The notes: a model not told the origin generated them from the sequence alone. DNA of 64,000 nt from Cellulomonas sp. JH27-2 (GCF_014837175.1 NZ_JACYFR010000001.1:558001-622000), one strand, 5' to 3'; shown: positions 37,652 through 47,102, counted from the stretch's first letter. Made by a program: numbers and translations.

Positions 37652-38369
37652 TCAGGGCGCGGTCGGTTGAAGACCGCCCTCGATCCGAGCGTCGAGCATG
37701 TGGACGGTCGCGTCGACGGTCGCCAACGTGGAGGCGTCGTGCGACACGAGCAGGGTCGCGGCGCCGCGCTGCCGCGCCAGCGTGGTGATCAGGTCGACCA
37801 CCTGGGTGCCCCGCTCGTGGTCGAGCGCGGAGGTCGGCTCGTCCACGAGCAGCACCTGCAGGTCCCCGACGAACGCCCGCGCGATGGCCACCCGCTGACG
37901 CTGGCCGCCGGACAGCTGCGCCGGACGCTTGGCGTGCTGCGGCCCGACGCCGACGGCGTCCAGGAGCTCCATCGCCTCGCGACGCACGCTCGCGGGGCGG
38001 CGCCCGCGCAGGTGGGCGTGCAGCTCGAGCTGCTCGAGGGCGGTCAGCGATCCGAGCAGCTGCGGTGACTGGAAGACGACGCCGATGCGCTCGAGCCGCA
38101 CCCGGGTCGCCTCCGCCACGCTCGTGGACGGGCCGAAGACGACCTCGCCGCCGATGGTGACCGCACCGCTGCTGGGCTCGAAACCCGCCAGCGCGACGGC
38201 GGTGACGATCTCCGCGCGCCCCTGAGGGAAGTGACCGTAGAGGACGGGCTGGCTGTACTCGATCGCGTCGGCGAGCCGTCGGGTCGTGACGGCCTCCCAA
38301 CCACGCTCCTCGGCGAGCGCGCGCGGCGACGACGATCCGCCCCCGTCGTACCTCGACCTGGCGGGCCTC
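37652..38369 (-). pseudogene. Decayed TetR N-terminus joined in frame to an ABC ATPase lacking Walker A
   Basis: From about 38369 down to about 38185 the DNA encodes a TetR helix-turn-helix (RQVEVRRGRIVVAA, then, one frame over, RALAEERGWEAVTTRRLADAIEYSQPVLYGHFP); the frame change is explained by loss of two bases near 38318-38326. At about 38175-38185 the frame continues directly into the middle of an ABC transporter ATPase: PSSGAVTIGG, Q-loop VVFQSPQLLG, signature [15 protein letters not shown], Walker [14 protein letters not shown]-loop. The ATPase N-terminus including Walker A is absent, and no start codon precedes the TetR part. It is therefore a deletion scar of a former TetR-ABC (LolD-like) locus; no permease remains nearby. 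Confidence 0.8.
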
Positions 38370-38381
38370 AGCCCAGTAGCA

Positions 38382-38723
38382 CTACTTGACGACGCGGACC
38401 TCCTGCGGCCAGCCACAACCCTCGGCGACCCTGCCCGCCCACACCTTCGCCGTCTCGAGGTCGGGTACGTCGATGACGGTGATCCCGCCCAGGTACTCCG
38501 TCGTCTCGGTGTAGGGGCCGTCGGTGACGACGACGCTGCCGCTCGTGGCGTCGGCGGAGAACGCATCGGCCATGTCTTCCTCGAGGCCGCCCGCGAAGAC
38601 GAGGACCCCCGCCGCCTCCATCTCGCGGATCACCGCCATGCTCGGTTCCACGCGGCTCTGGAACCACTCGGCCGGGTGGTCCCCGACCCACTGCTGGTGG
38701 AAGTAGATGGCGTACTGAGTCAT
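38382..38723 (-). CDS. YCII-related (DGPF) domain protein
   Basis: 113 residues from ATG at 38721-38723 with AGGAGG upstream. YciI-like ferredoxin fold with the DGPYTETTEYLGGITVIDV core that defines the DGPF subgroup common in actinobacteria, usually near ECF sigma factors. No sigma factor gene is adjacent. Enzymatic role uncertain. Confidence 0.87.
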   Translation of the reverse strand: MTQYAIYFHQQWVGDHPAEWFQSRVEPSMAVIREMEAAGVLVFAGGLEEDMADAFSADATSGSVVVTDGPYTETTEYLGGITVIDVPDLETAKVWAGRVAEGCGWPQEVRVVK

Positions 38724-38833
38724 GTCGCTCCTCCTGCGTCGGCGCCCCACGCGCCGTCATCACCGTGACGCACGAGCCTGGCCCGAATCGACAGCCGGCG
38801 CCCGTCGAGCGGACGACTGGCACGATGCACTCC

Positions 38834-39845
38834 ATGATCAGGTACCCGGCACCGCTGCGGCGCGGCGATCGCATCGGCGTGACGTCACCGTCGGCGGGCG
38901 TCGCGGGAGCAGCCGCGGAGCGCATCGACTTCTGCGTGCAGTGGCTGCGCGACGCCGGCCTTCGAGGTCGTCGTCGGGCAGCAGCTGGACGGTGCGGGCA
39001 TCACCGCCGGGTCTGCGGCCGACCGCGCGGCCGAGCTCACCGCCATGCTGTGCGACCCGGACGTCCGGTGCGTGGTCCCGCCGTGGGGTGGCGAGACCGC
39101 GATCGACCTCGTCGACCTCCTGGACTGGGATGCGCTCGCCGCCGCGGACCCGACGTGGCTCGTCGGCTACTCCGACCTCTCGACCCTGCTGGTCCCGCTC
39201 ACGACCCGACTGGGCTGGGCCACCGTGCACGGCGACAATCTCGCCGACACGCCCTATGAACCACCCGCCGGGCTGCTGAGCTGGCTCGACGTCGTCGGCG
39301 GGAAGGGCCCTCATCGGCAGCAGGACTCCGGTGTGGTCGCGGACTTCTGGCGGTTCGAGGAAGACCCGCGCGCGACGCGATGGAAGGTCACCGGCGGCGG
39401 GCGGTGGGACCTGTGCGGTCCGGAGACGCTGGAGGTCACCGGCCGGCTCATCGGCGGCTGCGTCGAGACCATGTGCAACCTCGCGGGCACGCCGTACGGA
39501 GACGTCGCGGCGTTCGGCCGCGAGCACGCCGACGACGGCCTCATCGTCTACCTGGAGGCGGCCGAGGACGAGGCTGCGACCATCTGCCGCAACCTGCACG
39601 GCCTACGCCTGGCCGGATGGTTCGACGACGCGAAGGCCGTGATCATCGGTCGGACGAAGGCGGCAGCCCATCCTCAGCTCTCCCAGCGCGAGGCCGTGCT
39701 CGACGCCCTCGGCCGCCTCGACCTCCCGATCGTCTTCGACCTGGAGATCGGCCACGTCCCGCCCCACATGCCCCTGCTCAACGGCGCGCTCGCGACGCTG
39801 ACGGTGGACGACGACGTACGAGAGATCGTGCAGCACCTGGCGTGA
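38834..39845 (+). pseudogene. LD-carboxypeptidase / MccF-like S66 peptidase, frameshifted
   Basis: The N-terminal part (MIRYPAPLRRGDRIGVTSPSAGVAG... to WLRDAG) is in one frame and the rest (FEVVVGQQLDGAGITAG... to VREIVQHLA) in another; one extra C near 38959-38961 accounts for the shift. After the shift the S66 features are intact: VVPPWGGETAIDLVDLLD and GYSDLSTLLV with the presumed Ser nucleophile, and a C-terminal GHVPPHMPLLNGA with the catalytic His. Such enzymes trim peptidoglycan tetrapeptides or inactivate microcin C-like compounds. Either a recent pseudogene or a one-base sequencing error; an alternative ATG is at 38825. Confidence 0.8.
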
Positions 39846-40048
39846 CCAGGCGTGCGACGATCGCCGGCATGTACGTGCGCGAGGCGACGGGAACAGCGCT
39901 TCACTCGCGGAACCGTCGACCTGGTCGTCGCTGACCGTTCTCTTGGCCTCGTCGACGAGCCCGACAGACGTCGCAGAGGAATCACGACCGGTCCACGGCT
40001 GTTGATCGTCTCGGTCCAACATCACCCCACCCCCGAACGACCGAGGAG

Positions 40049-41452
40049 CTGAGTACCGCGTCCGCCCACCCCCGCACCGCGAGCGAGTCGACCCCGTCCG
40101 CCGCTCCCGACGGGACGCTCCACCGGAGCCTGTCCCTGCGGCACCTCGTCATCTACGGGCTCCTGTTCATCGGCGTGACGGCACCCATGGGCACCTTCGG
40201 CGTGCTCGACGCGCGCAGCCAGGGCGCGGTCACGCTCGTGTTCCTCGTCGCGACCCTCGCGATGGCGTTCACCGCCTGGTCGTATGCGCGGATGTCCGCC
40301 GCGGTCCCGAAGGCGGGGTCGGTCTCGGCGTACGCGACCGCGGGGCTGGGGCGTCGGCCCGGGTTCCTGGCCGGCTGGATGATCGGGCTGGACTACCTGT
40401 TCATCCCGAGCCTCGCCGCGCTCTTCAGCGGGATCGCGACCCACGCCCTGGTACCGGCGGTCCCCGTGTGGGTATTCACGGCGGCGGCGGTCGTCGTCAT
40501 CACGGGGCTGAATCTCGGGGGCGTGAAGCTCGCCGCGACCGTGGGGCTCGTCTCCCTGGTCGTGGAGCTCGTGGTGCTGGCCGCCTTCTGCGTAGGCGCG
40601 GTGATCATCCTGGTGCACGAGGGCGCCGCCCGGCCGTGGCTCTCCCCCCTCACCGGTCTCGACGGGTTCACGCTGGCCGGCGTCCTCGGCGCGGTCTCGG
40701 TGGCGGCTCTCGCCTTCCTGGGGTTCGACGCGATCGCGACGTTCGCGGAGGAGAGCACCGGCTCGTCCCGGCAGGTCGGGCGGGCGCTCCTGTTCTGCCT
40801 CGTCCTCGCGGGCTTCCTCTTCGTCGTGCAGACCTACCTGGCCGCCCTGCTCACGACGACGACACCCGCCGAGCTCGCCGCACACCCTGACCAGCAGGGC
40901 ACCGTGTTCTACACGATGCTGGACGACCAGTTCGGGTCGTGGTTCGGCACGACCGTCACCGCGGTGCGCGCGGTCGGACCGGTGCTCTCCGCCCTCGTCG
41001 CCCAGGCCGCGGTGAGCCGCCTCATGTACGGGATGGCGCGCGACGGCCAGCTACCCGCTCGGCTCGGGACGGTCAGCCGCCGGACGGGTGTGCCGCGCGT
41101 GGCGATCCTCGTGTCCGCGGGCGCCACGTCCGTGATCGCGATCGCCGCCGCACTCAGGTCGGACGGACTCGACCTGCTCTCGTCCATGGTCACCGTCGGG
41201 GCGCTGACCGCGTTCGTGTTCCTGCACGCCGCGGTCGTCGGGTACTACGTCGTCGGAAGCCGCACCGAGCGGCGCGTGCTGCACACCGTCCTCCCTGTCA
41301 TGGGTGCGGCGATCGTCGTCGCGGTGCTGGCGTCGGCCAGCCATCTCGCCCTCGAGATCGCGGCGGGGTGGCTCCTGCTGGGGCTGATCGTCATGGTGGT
41401 GCGCGGGCGCAGGAGCCTCCGGCCCCAGCCGGCGAGACCGACGATCGCGTAG
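40049..41452 (+). CDS. APC-superfamily amino-acid permease
   Basis: About 467 residues if translation starts at CTG 40049. Twelve membrane segments are visible. TM1 (HLVIYGLLFIGVTAPMGTFG) with the helix-breaking glycine substrate site must be included, but the first ATG/GTG in frame (40172-40187 region) would cut into it. No ATG, GTG or TTG occurs in frame upstream before 40001, so the true start is CTG, or the 5' end has been damaged. TM6 to TM8 include FLGFDAIATFAEES, typical of the family. Substrate probably an amino acid or amine. Confidence 0.75.
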   Translation: MSTASAHPRTASESTPSAAPDGTLHRSLSLRHLVIYGLLFIGVTAPMGTFGVLDARSQGAVTLVFLVATLAMAFTAWSYARMSAAVPKAGSVSAYATAGLGRRPGFLAGWMIGLDYLFIPSLAALFSGIATHALVPAVPVWVFTAAAVVVITGLNLGGVKLAATVGLVSLVVELVVLAAFCVGAVIILVHEGAARPWLSPLTGLDGFTLAGVLGAVSVAALAFLGFDAIATFAEESTGSSRQVGRALLFCLVLAGFLFVVQTYLAALLTTTTPAELAAHPDQQGTVFYTMLDDQFGSWFGTTVTAVRAVGPVLSALVAQAAVSRLMYGMARDGQLPARLGTVSRRTGVPRVAILVSAGATSVIAIAAALRSDGLDLLSSMVTVGALTAFVFLHAAVVGYYVVGSRTERRVLHTVLPVMGAAIVVAVLASASHLALEIAAGWLLLGLIVMVVRGRRSLRPQPARPTIA

Positions 41453-41488
41453 CAGCGCGGCGATGGTCGGCGGAGGTGCGGCCGCCGT

Positions 41489-41501
41489 AATCGATTCGCA
41501 C
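41489..41501. promoter_or_regulatory. LacI-type box upstream of the expansin gene
   Basis: AATCGATTCGCAC; the first eight bases are a perfect palindrome with a central CG, the form of LacI-family half-sites. The same motif with two changes (AATCGGTTCACAC) lies at 57100-57112 upstream of the GH5 gene. 65 bp before the expansin start. Confidence 0.5.
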
Positions 41502-41565
41502 ACCTCCGGACAGGCGCTGCGCGCGGCACAGTACGTCCGAACGCCGTCCACCGGGAGGAATCGTC

Positions 41566-42924
41566 ATGTCCGTGCCAGGGAACGTCCGTCGGTGGAGCCG
41601 TGTGCTCGCCGTGCTGCTGGCGGGCGCCGCGATCGTCGGCGTGCACGCGACCGCCCAGGCTGCGCCGTCGGGCGGTGAGACCTCCCCGGTGACCGGCAAC
41701 GCGACCTGGTTCGACAACCTCGGCTCGCCGTACGGCGGTTGCGGGCTCCCGCAGGACCACCTCGAGACGCAGAACTGGATCGCGCTGAACGTCTTCAACA
41801 CGCCGGGCGACTACACGATGTACTCGCGTCCGATGGCGGGAGGCGATCCCAAGGTCGGCACGTGGGACAACGGTCTGAACTGCGGCCGCTGGGTGCGGGT
41901 GTCGATCGGCGACTACTGCACCGGGATCAACGACGGTGCCGCCGGGCAGGCGTTCTGCCGCAACGGCTCGTGGGTGTCGGACAAGTACAACGGCGCGACG
42001 CTCGACATGCTCGTCGCCGACAGCTGCGGCGACCCCAATGCGTGGTGCCGCGACGACCCGTACCACATCGACCTCGCCCACCAGGCGATCAACAAGTTCG
42101 TGAAGGACGGGACCGCGGTCGGCGACCTCGAGCCGGCTCACTGGGGCAACCGCCACGTCTCCTGGCAGTACATCCCGGCGCCCGGCTACACCGGCGACAT
42201 CCAGATCGGCTTCATCCAGGGCTCCGAGCGGTGGTGGGGCGGGGTCTCGATCAACCACCTGCCCAACGGCATCCACGGCGTCGAGCACTACTCCAACGGC
42301 GCGTGGGTCACGACACCGATGAACACGGACATGGGGCAGTCGTACCTGGTGCAGCCGACGACGACCGGCGGGACCGACTACCGGATCCGAGTCAAGGACG
42401 TCACCGGCGCCTACCTCTTCGGCGGCCGCGAGTACTCCTTCTCGCTGCCCGCGAGCTGCGGCGGCAAGTGCTCGGCGCCGCGGACGGTCGTCTCGTACAC
42501 GACGTCGGGCGGCACGACGACGCCCACGCCGACCCCGACCGCGACCCCGACGGCGTCCCCCACGCCGACCGTCACGCCCACCCCGACAGCTACGCCAAGG
42601 CCGACAATCACGCCCACTCCGACTCCGACTCCGACGGGCGGAACCGCCGCGTGCACCGCGACGTTCCGCGCGCTGAGCTCGTGGCCCGGCGGCTACCAGG
42701 GCGAGGTCACGGTGAAGGCGGGCACCTCCGCGCTCTCGTCGTGGAAGGTCACGGTGTCCGGCCTGAGTATGGGGAGCCCGTGGAACGGCGTCGCGACGGC
42801 GTCCGGCTCGACGACGACGGTGACGAACGCGCCCTACAACGGCGCCGTCGCCGCGGGCGGCACGACGAGCTTCGGGTTCATCGGCACGGGCACGGCGGCC
42901 ACGCCGACGCTGACCTGCTCCTGA
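41566..42924 (+). CDS. Secreted expansin-like protein with C-terminal CBM2
   Basis: 452 residues, ATG with GGGAGGA upstream. Signal peptide cleaved after AQA. The first 290 residues carry an expansin/endoglucanase-45-like double-psi barrel (GNATWFDNLGSPYGGCGLP, NCGRWVRVSIGDYC, LDMLVADSCGDP and the conserved Asp169 in HIDLAHQAI) plus an Ig-like second domain (GVSINHLPNGIHGVEHYSNG). A Pro-Thr linker of about 45 residues leads to a family 2 carbohydrate-binding module (residues about 355-452, with WPGGYQG, SPWNG and APYNG motifs and flanking Cys). Expansins loosen cellulose non-hydrolytically and boost cellulases. Acts outside the cell. Confidence 0.9.
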   Translation: MSVPGNVRRWSRVLAVLLAGAAIVGVHATAQAAPSGGETSPVTGNATWFDNLGSPYGGCGLPQDHLETQNWIALNVFNTPGDYTMYSRPMAGGDPKVGTWDNGLNCGRWVRVSIGDYCTGINDGAAGQAFCRNGSWVSDKYNGATLDMLVADSCGDPNAWCRDDPYHIDLAHQAINKFVKDGTAVGDLEPAHWGNRHVSWQYIPAPGYTGDIQIGFIQGSERWWGGVSINHLPNGIHGVEHYSNGAWVTTPMNTDMGQSYLVQPTTTGGTDYRIRVKDVTGAYLFGGREYSFSLPASCGGKCSAPRTVVSYTTSGGTTTPTPTPTATPTASPTPTVTPTPTATPRPTITPTPTPTPTGGTAACTATFRALSSWPGGYQGEVTVKAGTSALSSWKVTVSGLSMGSPWNGVATASGSTTTVTNAPYNGAVAAGGTTSFGFIGTGTAATPTLTCS

Positions 42925-42933
42925 CGTGCGGCG

Positions 42934-42989
42934 CCCCCGATACCTTGTGGTGCTAGGGTTGCATCCCTAGCGCTTCAAGGTATTGGGGG
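42934..42989. promoter_or_regulatory. 56-bp concentric palindrome, PadR operator and terminator
   Basis: Three nested arms share one centre (42961.5): CTAGGG/CCCTAG, ATACCTTG/CAAGGTAT and CCCCC/GGGGG. It lies 7 bp upstream of the padR-like start and 9 bp past the expansin stop. The ATACC/GGTAT outer arms have the form of PadR operators; the whole can also fold as a terminator for the expansin transcript. Confidence 0.75.
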
Positions 42990-42996
42990 CACGGTC

Positions 42997-43353
42997 ATGC
43001 ACATCGAGAAAGACCTCGTCGCGGCGGCCGCGACACCGCTCGTCCTGGGCATCCTCGCGGACGGCGACCTGCACGGGTACGCCATCCTCAAGCGCGTCGG
43101 GGAGCTGTCCGACGGTCGCCTGCAGTGGACCGACGGCATGCTCTACCCGCTGCTGCACCGGCTCGAGCGGAACGGCTGGGTGTCGGCCCGGTGGGACGCG
43201 GAGTCGGGCCGCAAGCGCAAGCACTACACGCTGACGGCGGCCGGTCGCGAGGCGCTCGCGGACCGGCAGGCGCAGTGGGACGTCGTCGCCGACGCGTTGC
43301 GGCAGGTCTGGAACAACCTGCAGGGCCCGAGCGCGGCGGAGGCCTGGGCATGA
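42997..43353 (+). CDS. PadR-family transcriptional regulator
   Basis: 118 residues, ATG. PadR winged helix: TPLVLGILADGDLHGYAILKRV, LQWTDGMLYPLLHRLERNGWV and AESGRKRKHYTLTAAGREAL, with a short C-terminal dimerisation helix. It overlaps the membrane-protein gene by 4 nt (ATGA) and presumably represses its own two-gene operon through the palindrome at 42934-42989. Confidence 0.95.
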   Translation: MHIEKDLVAAAATPLVLGILADGDLHGYAILKRVGELSDGRLQWTDGMLYPLLHRLERNGWVSARWDAESGRKRKHYTLTAAGREALADRQAQWDVVADALRQVWNNLQGPSAAEAWA

Positions 43354-44711
43354 GCGGCGTGCACGCGGGTCTCGAGGAGCAGATCGACCAGTGGCGCACG
43401 TGGGTGCTGCGGCGCCCGGCCATCACGCCCGACGACGCCGCGGAGCTCGAGGACAACCTGCGCGGCCGGGTCGACGACCTGCGCGCCGGCGGGCTCGACG
43501 ACGACGAGGCGTTCCTGGTGGCCGTGCGGCGCATGGGCGACCTGGACGACGTCTCGCGCGAGTTCGCCCGCGAGCACTCCGAGCGGCTGTGGAAGCAGCT
43601 GGTGCTCGTGCCCGACGCGCCGTCCGACGCGGCCCGGCGCTGGCGCGACCTCGGTGTGCTGATCGCCCTAGCCCTCTGCGCCGGCGGGGCGGTCAAGGCG
43701 CTGCTCGCTCTCGGCGACGACGAGGGCTTCGCGCTGAACGTCGGCTTCGCGGTGCTGCCGTTCCTCGCGGCGTACTTCGCGTGGTCGCGGCGGCTGTCCG
43801 GCCGGGTCGTCGGCGCACTCGTCGGCCTCGCGGCGGCGGTCGCGGTGACCGTCAACCTGTACCCGTTCGTCGGGTCTCCCGACGACGACGTCGCGACGAC
43901 CCTCGTCCTCGTCGCGACCCACCTGCCCGTGCTGCTGTGGCTGCTGCTCGGCGTCGCCTACGCCGGCGGCCTGTGGCGCGACCACGCCCGCCGCATGGAC
44001 TTCGTGCGGTTCACCGGCGAGCTGGTCGTCTACTTCGCGCTGATCGCGATGGGCGGCGGTGTGCTCGTCGCCCTGCTGTTCGCGACCTTCGGCGTCGTCG
44101 ACGTCGACGTCCAGCCGTTCGTCTCCGGGTGGCTCATGCCGTTCGCGGTCCCCGGCGCGTTCTTCGTCGCCGCGTGGCTGGTGGAGGCCAAGCAGGCCGT
44201 CGTCGAGAACATCGCGCCCGTCCTGACCCGCGTGTTCACGCCGTTGACGCTCCTGCTGCTCGTCGCCGTCCTCGTCGCCCTGCTCACCGGCGGTCAGCTC
44301 GACGCCGTCGACCGCACGCTGCTGATCCTCATGGACGCGATCCTGCTGCTGGTGCTGGGCCTGCTCCTGTACTCGATCAGCGCCCGCGACCCGCTGGCGC
44401 CCGGCACCGCGTTCGACTGGCTCCAGCTCGCCCTCGTCGTGACCGCCTTCGCGGTCAACGTCGTCGCGCTCGTCGCGATGGTCACCCGGATCGCCGACGC
44501 CGGCTGGACCGCCAACAAGACGGCGGCGCTCGGCCTCGACGCCGTGCTGCTCGTGCACCTCGTCGGAACGGGCTGGCTGCTGTGGCGGTTCCTGCGCCAG
44601 GGCGGCACGTTCGACGCCGTCGAGCGCTGGCAGACCCGCTACCTGCCGGTCTACGCGGCATGGGCGGCGATCGTCGTGGTGGCCTTCCCGCCGGCGTTCT
44701 CGTTCGCCTGA
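43350..44711 (+). CDS. Multi-pass membrane protein with PadR-partner prefix domain
   Basis: 453 residues, ATG. The N-terminal 80 residues form the helical 'permease prefix' type module often fused to or following PadR genes (LEEQIDQWRTWVLRRPAIT, LEDNLRGRVDDLRAGGLDDDEAFLVAVRRMGD). About ten membrane helices follow, resembling DUF4153 proteins. Translationally coupled to padR. Such pairs are thought to answer envelope stress or antibiotics; the molecular role is unknown. Confidence 0.82.
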   Translation: MSGVHAGLEEQIDQWRTWVLRRPAITPDDAAELEDNLRGRVDDLRAGGLDDDEAFLVAVRRMGDLDDVSREFAREHSERLWKQLVLVPDAPSDAARRWRDLGVLIALALCAGGAVKALLALGDDEGFALNVGFAVLPFLAAYFAWSRRLSGRVVGALVGLAAAVAVTVNLYPFVGSPDDDVATTLVLVATHLPVLLWLLLGVAYAGGLWRDHARRMDFVRFTGELVVYFALIAMGGGVLVALLFATFGVVDVDVQPFVSGWLMPFAVPGAFFVAAWLVEAKQAVVENIAPVLTRVFTPLTLLLLVAVLVALLTGGQLDAVDRTLLILMDAILLLVLGLLLYSISARDPLAPGTAFDWLQLALVVTAFAVNVVALVAMVTRIADAGWTANKTAALGLDAVLLVHLVGTGWLLWRFLRQGGTFDAVERWQTRYLPVYAAWAAIVVVAFPPAFSFA

Positions 44712-44721
44712 CGGGCCGACC

Positions 44722-45474
44722 TCAGAGCTGGTCGATCGCGCGGTCGAGCCACTCGACGAGCAGGCCACGCTCGCCCGGTGAGAGCATCTCGAGACGCGGG
44801 GCGACGGCCCGCACGGCGACCGCGGCACCCCGCAGCGCATCGTCACCCTCGGGCGCGCCAGCGGTGTGCGCGGGGGTCAGGATCTGCGCGAGCACCGCCT
44901 CGTACATCGCCGCACCGAGCTCCGGGTCGCGACGCTCCGCCGGAGTGGCGAGCAGCGCGGTGAGCACCCCCACGCCGGCCGCCTGGACGAGATCCACGGC
45001 CCGCGCCTCCGTGACGCGCAGGCGTCCGATCTCGGCGACGCGGTGGATCCGCGCCTCGAGCACTTCTCTGCCCAACCGTGCGGCCGGCGAGGTCGCGACC
45101 CGCTCGGGATCGCTGAGCATCCGGAAGACGGCCGGGTTGGAGAGGCCGAACTCCAGCTGCGCCTGCCAGCCGGACCGGAGGTCGTCCAGCGGGTCGACGT
45201 CCGCGGCGCGAGCGGCGTCGACGACCTGCGCCTTGGCCGCGACCTGGGTGCGCATGACGTGCTCGGCGACGGCGTCGAGGAGCCCGTCCTTGTCGCCGAA
45301 CAGGCGGTACAACGTGGGCGCCTGCACACCGGCGGCATCGGCGACCCCACGCGTCGTGACGGCGGCGGATCCACCCGCACGAAGCATCTCGGCGGCCGCG
45401 TCGATGATCCGCGCGCGCACGTCGCCCCGTCCAGGGGATCGCTCGATGGCCACGGACCCGCTCGCGCTCGGCAT
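44722..45474 (-). CDS. TetR-family transcriptional regulator
   Basis: 250 residues from ATG at 45472-45474. N-terminal [50 protein letters not shown]; the C-terminal helical domain resembles the common TetR_C_33-like type. Divergent from an NmrA-type oxidoreductase, with an inverted repeat between them, so it most likely represses that gene. Confidence 0.93.
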   Translation of the reverse strand: MPSASGSVAIERSPGRGDVRARIIDAAAEMLRAGGSAAVTTRGVADAAGVQAPTLYRLFGDKDGLLDAVAEHVMRTQVAAKAQVVDAARAADVDPLDDLRSGWQAQLEFGLSNPAVFRMLSDPERVATSPAARLGREVLEARIHRVAEIGRLRVTEARAVDLVQAAGVGVLTALLATPAERRDPELGAAMYEAVLAQILTPAHTAGAPEGDDALRGAAVAVRAVAPRLEMLSPGERGLLVEWLDRAIDQL

Positions 45475-45497
45475 GCAGCCATGGTCACACAAGGCTG

Positions 45498-45522
45498 GTA
45501 TCAGCGCTAATATCAGTGATAC
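45498..45522. promoter_or_regulatory. Candidate TetR operator
   Basis: GTATCA-N13-TGATAC, centred between the divergent tetR-like and nmrA-like genes; the repeated word TATCAG also occurs inside. Placed to overlap both promoters. Confidence 0.55.
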
Positions 45523-45555
45523 GGTGATCGCGTTTCCAACGATTCGGAGTACGTC

Positions 45556-46407
45556 ATGATCATCGTCACCGGCGCGACCGGCGCCCTCAACGGAGCCACC
45601 GTCGATCACCTGCTCGACCGCGTGCCCGCCAGCGACATCACCGTCGTCGCGCGGGACGTCACCAAGGCTCAGCGCTTCGCCGAGCGCGGGATCGCCGTCC
45701 GGCACGGCGACTACGCCGCACCCGCGACCCTCCCGGCCGCCTTCGACGGCGCGGACCAGCTGCTGCTCGTGTCGTCGAGCGACCCTCGCGCCGACGCCGT
45801 CGCGCTGCACGAGGCGGCGATCGACGCGGCCGTCACCGCCGGCGTGGGCCGCATCCTCTACACGAGCCACCAGGCGGCGGCACCGACCAACCCGTTCGCA
45901 CCGGCTCGGGACCATGCCGCGACCGAGCAGCTGCTCGCCGCCTCCGGGCTGGCCTGGACCTCCCTGCGCAACGGGTTCTACGCGCACAGCCTGACGTGGC
46001 TCGCCGGGCCGTGGCGCGAGACCGGAGCCATCACCGTCCCGGCGGACGGCCCGGTGTCCTGGACCGCTCGCGAGGACGCGGCCGAGGCGGCGGCCGTCGT
46101 CCTCGCCTCGGACGGCGCGTTCGACGGCCCGATCACGCTCACGGCGGAGACGGCCCCGACGTTCGCCGAGATCGCGGCCATCGCGTCGACGCTCGTCGGG
46201 CGGACCATCACCTCGACGGTCGTCGACGAGGAGGAGTGGGTCGCCGCCCAGGTCGCCGCCGGTCAGCCCGAGTACATGGCGCGGTTCGTGCTCGGCATGT
46301 ACCAGGGCGCCCGCGACGGGTTCTTCGCCGGCACCGACCCGCTGCTCGGCACCCTCCTGGGCCGGGCGCCGCGGTCCGCGCTGGACGCGCTCGCAGCAGA
46401 TCGCTGA
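45556..46407 (+). CDS. NmrA-type NAD(P)H-dependent oxidoreductase (QorB-like)
   Basis: 283 residues, ATG. Rossmann fold with GATGALNG nucleotide-binding loop at residues 6-13, ending in the SDR-atypical pattern of QorB-like quinone reductases ([44 protein letters not shown]). Probably reduces quinones or senses NADPH. Under control of the divergent TetR regulator; such pairs often answer electrophile or quinone stress. Confidence 0.9.
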   Translation: MIIVTGATGALNGATVDHLLDRVPASDITVVARDVTKAQRFAERGIAVRHGDYAAPATLPAAFDGADQLLLVSSSDPRADAVALHEAAIDAAVTAGVGRILYTSHQAAAPTNPFAPARDHAATEQLLAASGLAWTSLRNGFYAHSLTWLAGPWRETGAITVPADGPVSWTAREDAAEAAAVVLASDGAFDGPITLTAETAPTFAEIAAIASTLVGRTITSTVVDEEEWVAAQVAAGQPEYMARFVLGMYQGARDGFFAGTDPLLGTLLGRAPRSALDALAADR

Positions 46408-46412
46408 TCCGC

Positions 46413-46453
46413 CGAGCGGGTCTGTTCGTCGCGCCAAGGCGCAGACCCGCTCG
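46413..46453. terminator. Long hairpin after the NmrA-type gene
   Basis: CGAGCGGGTCTG and CAGACCCGCTCG form a perfect 12-bp stem around a 17-nt loop. It begins 6 bp past the stop codon and separates two plus-strand genes. Confidence 0.75.
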
Positions 46454-46515
46454 ATCCCTTGCGGGCAGCTCCGGACGGCTGCGAGCCTGAAGCCCCCGTC
46501 GACCCGGAGGCACCC

Positions 46516-47082
46516 ATGGGCAAGCTGATCTACGCCGCGAACACGTCGCTCGACGGCTACGTCGAGGACGAGAGCGGCGCGTTCGACTGGTCGGCGCCCG
46601 ACGAGGAGGTGCACGCGTTCTGGAACGAGCACGAGCGCGGCATCGGCACCTCGCTCTACGGCAGGCGCATGTACGAGACGATGCGCGTCTGGGCGGACGA
46701 CGACTGGCTGGCCGACGAACCCGAGGTGGTGCGCGAGTACGCGCAGATCTGGCGCGACGCGGACAAGGTCGTCTACTCGTCGACGCTCGACAAGGTCACG
46801 ACGGCGCGGACCAGGATCGAGCGGACCTTCGACCCCGAGGCGGTGCGACGCCTCAAGGACGAGTCCGGCGCGGACCTGAGCATCGGCGGTGCGACGCTGG
46901 GCGCTGAGGCGTTCCGGCACGGCCTGGTCGACGAGTGCGTGCTGCTGCTGGGCCCGGCGATCGTGGGCGGCGGCAAGCCGGCACTGCCGCGGGGCGTCCG
47001 GCTCGACCTCGAGCTGCTGGACCATCGGCGGTTCGCCGGCGGCGTGGTCTACGTGCGTCACGCCGTCCGGAACGCGACCTGA
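46516..47082 (+). CDS. Dihydrofolate-reductase-fold (RibD C-terminal) protein
   Basis: 188 residues from ATG at 46516 with GGAGG upstream. RibD_C/DHFR-like fold: [19 protein letters not shown] at the N-terminus, [36 protein letters not shown] and GGGKPALP. An NADPH-dependent reductase of unknown substrate, widespread in actinobacteria. A paralogue of the same fold lies at 55724. Confidence 0.88.
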   Translation: MGKLIYAANTSLDGYVEDESGAFDWSAPDEEVHAFWNEHERGIGTSLYGRRMYETMRVWADDDWLADEPEVVREYAQIWRDADKVVYSSTLDKVTTARTRIERTFDPEAVRRLKDESGADLSIGGATLGAEAFRHGLVDECVLLLGPAIVGGGKPALPRGVRLDLELLDHRRFAGGVVYVRHAVRNAT

Positions 47083-47102
47083 CCGCCACGGCGCCTGGCT
47101 GG

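Noticed and set aside
39846-40048. Possible small gene between the S66 pseudogene and the APC permease
   Set aside because: Short frames such as RFTRGTVDLVVADRSLGL are open but have no start signal or known family; the stretch may be eroded coding sequence.
42520-42640. ACGCCGACC-like tandem repeats
   Set aside because: These encode the Pro-Thr linker of the expansin-CBM2 protein, not a mini-satellite. The same applies near 57740-57850 in the GH5 gene.
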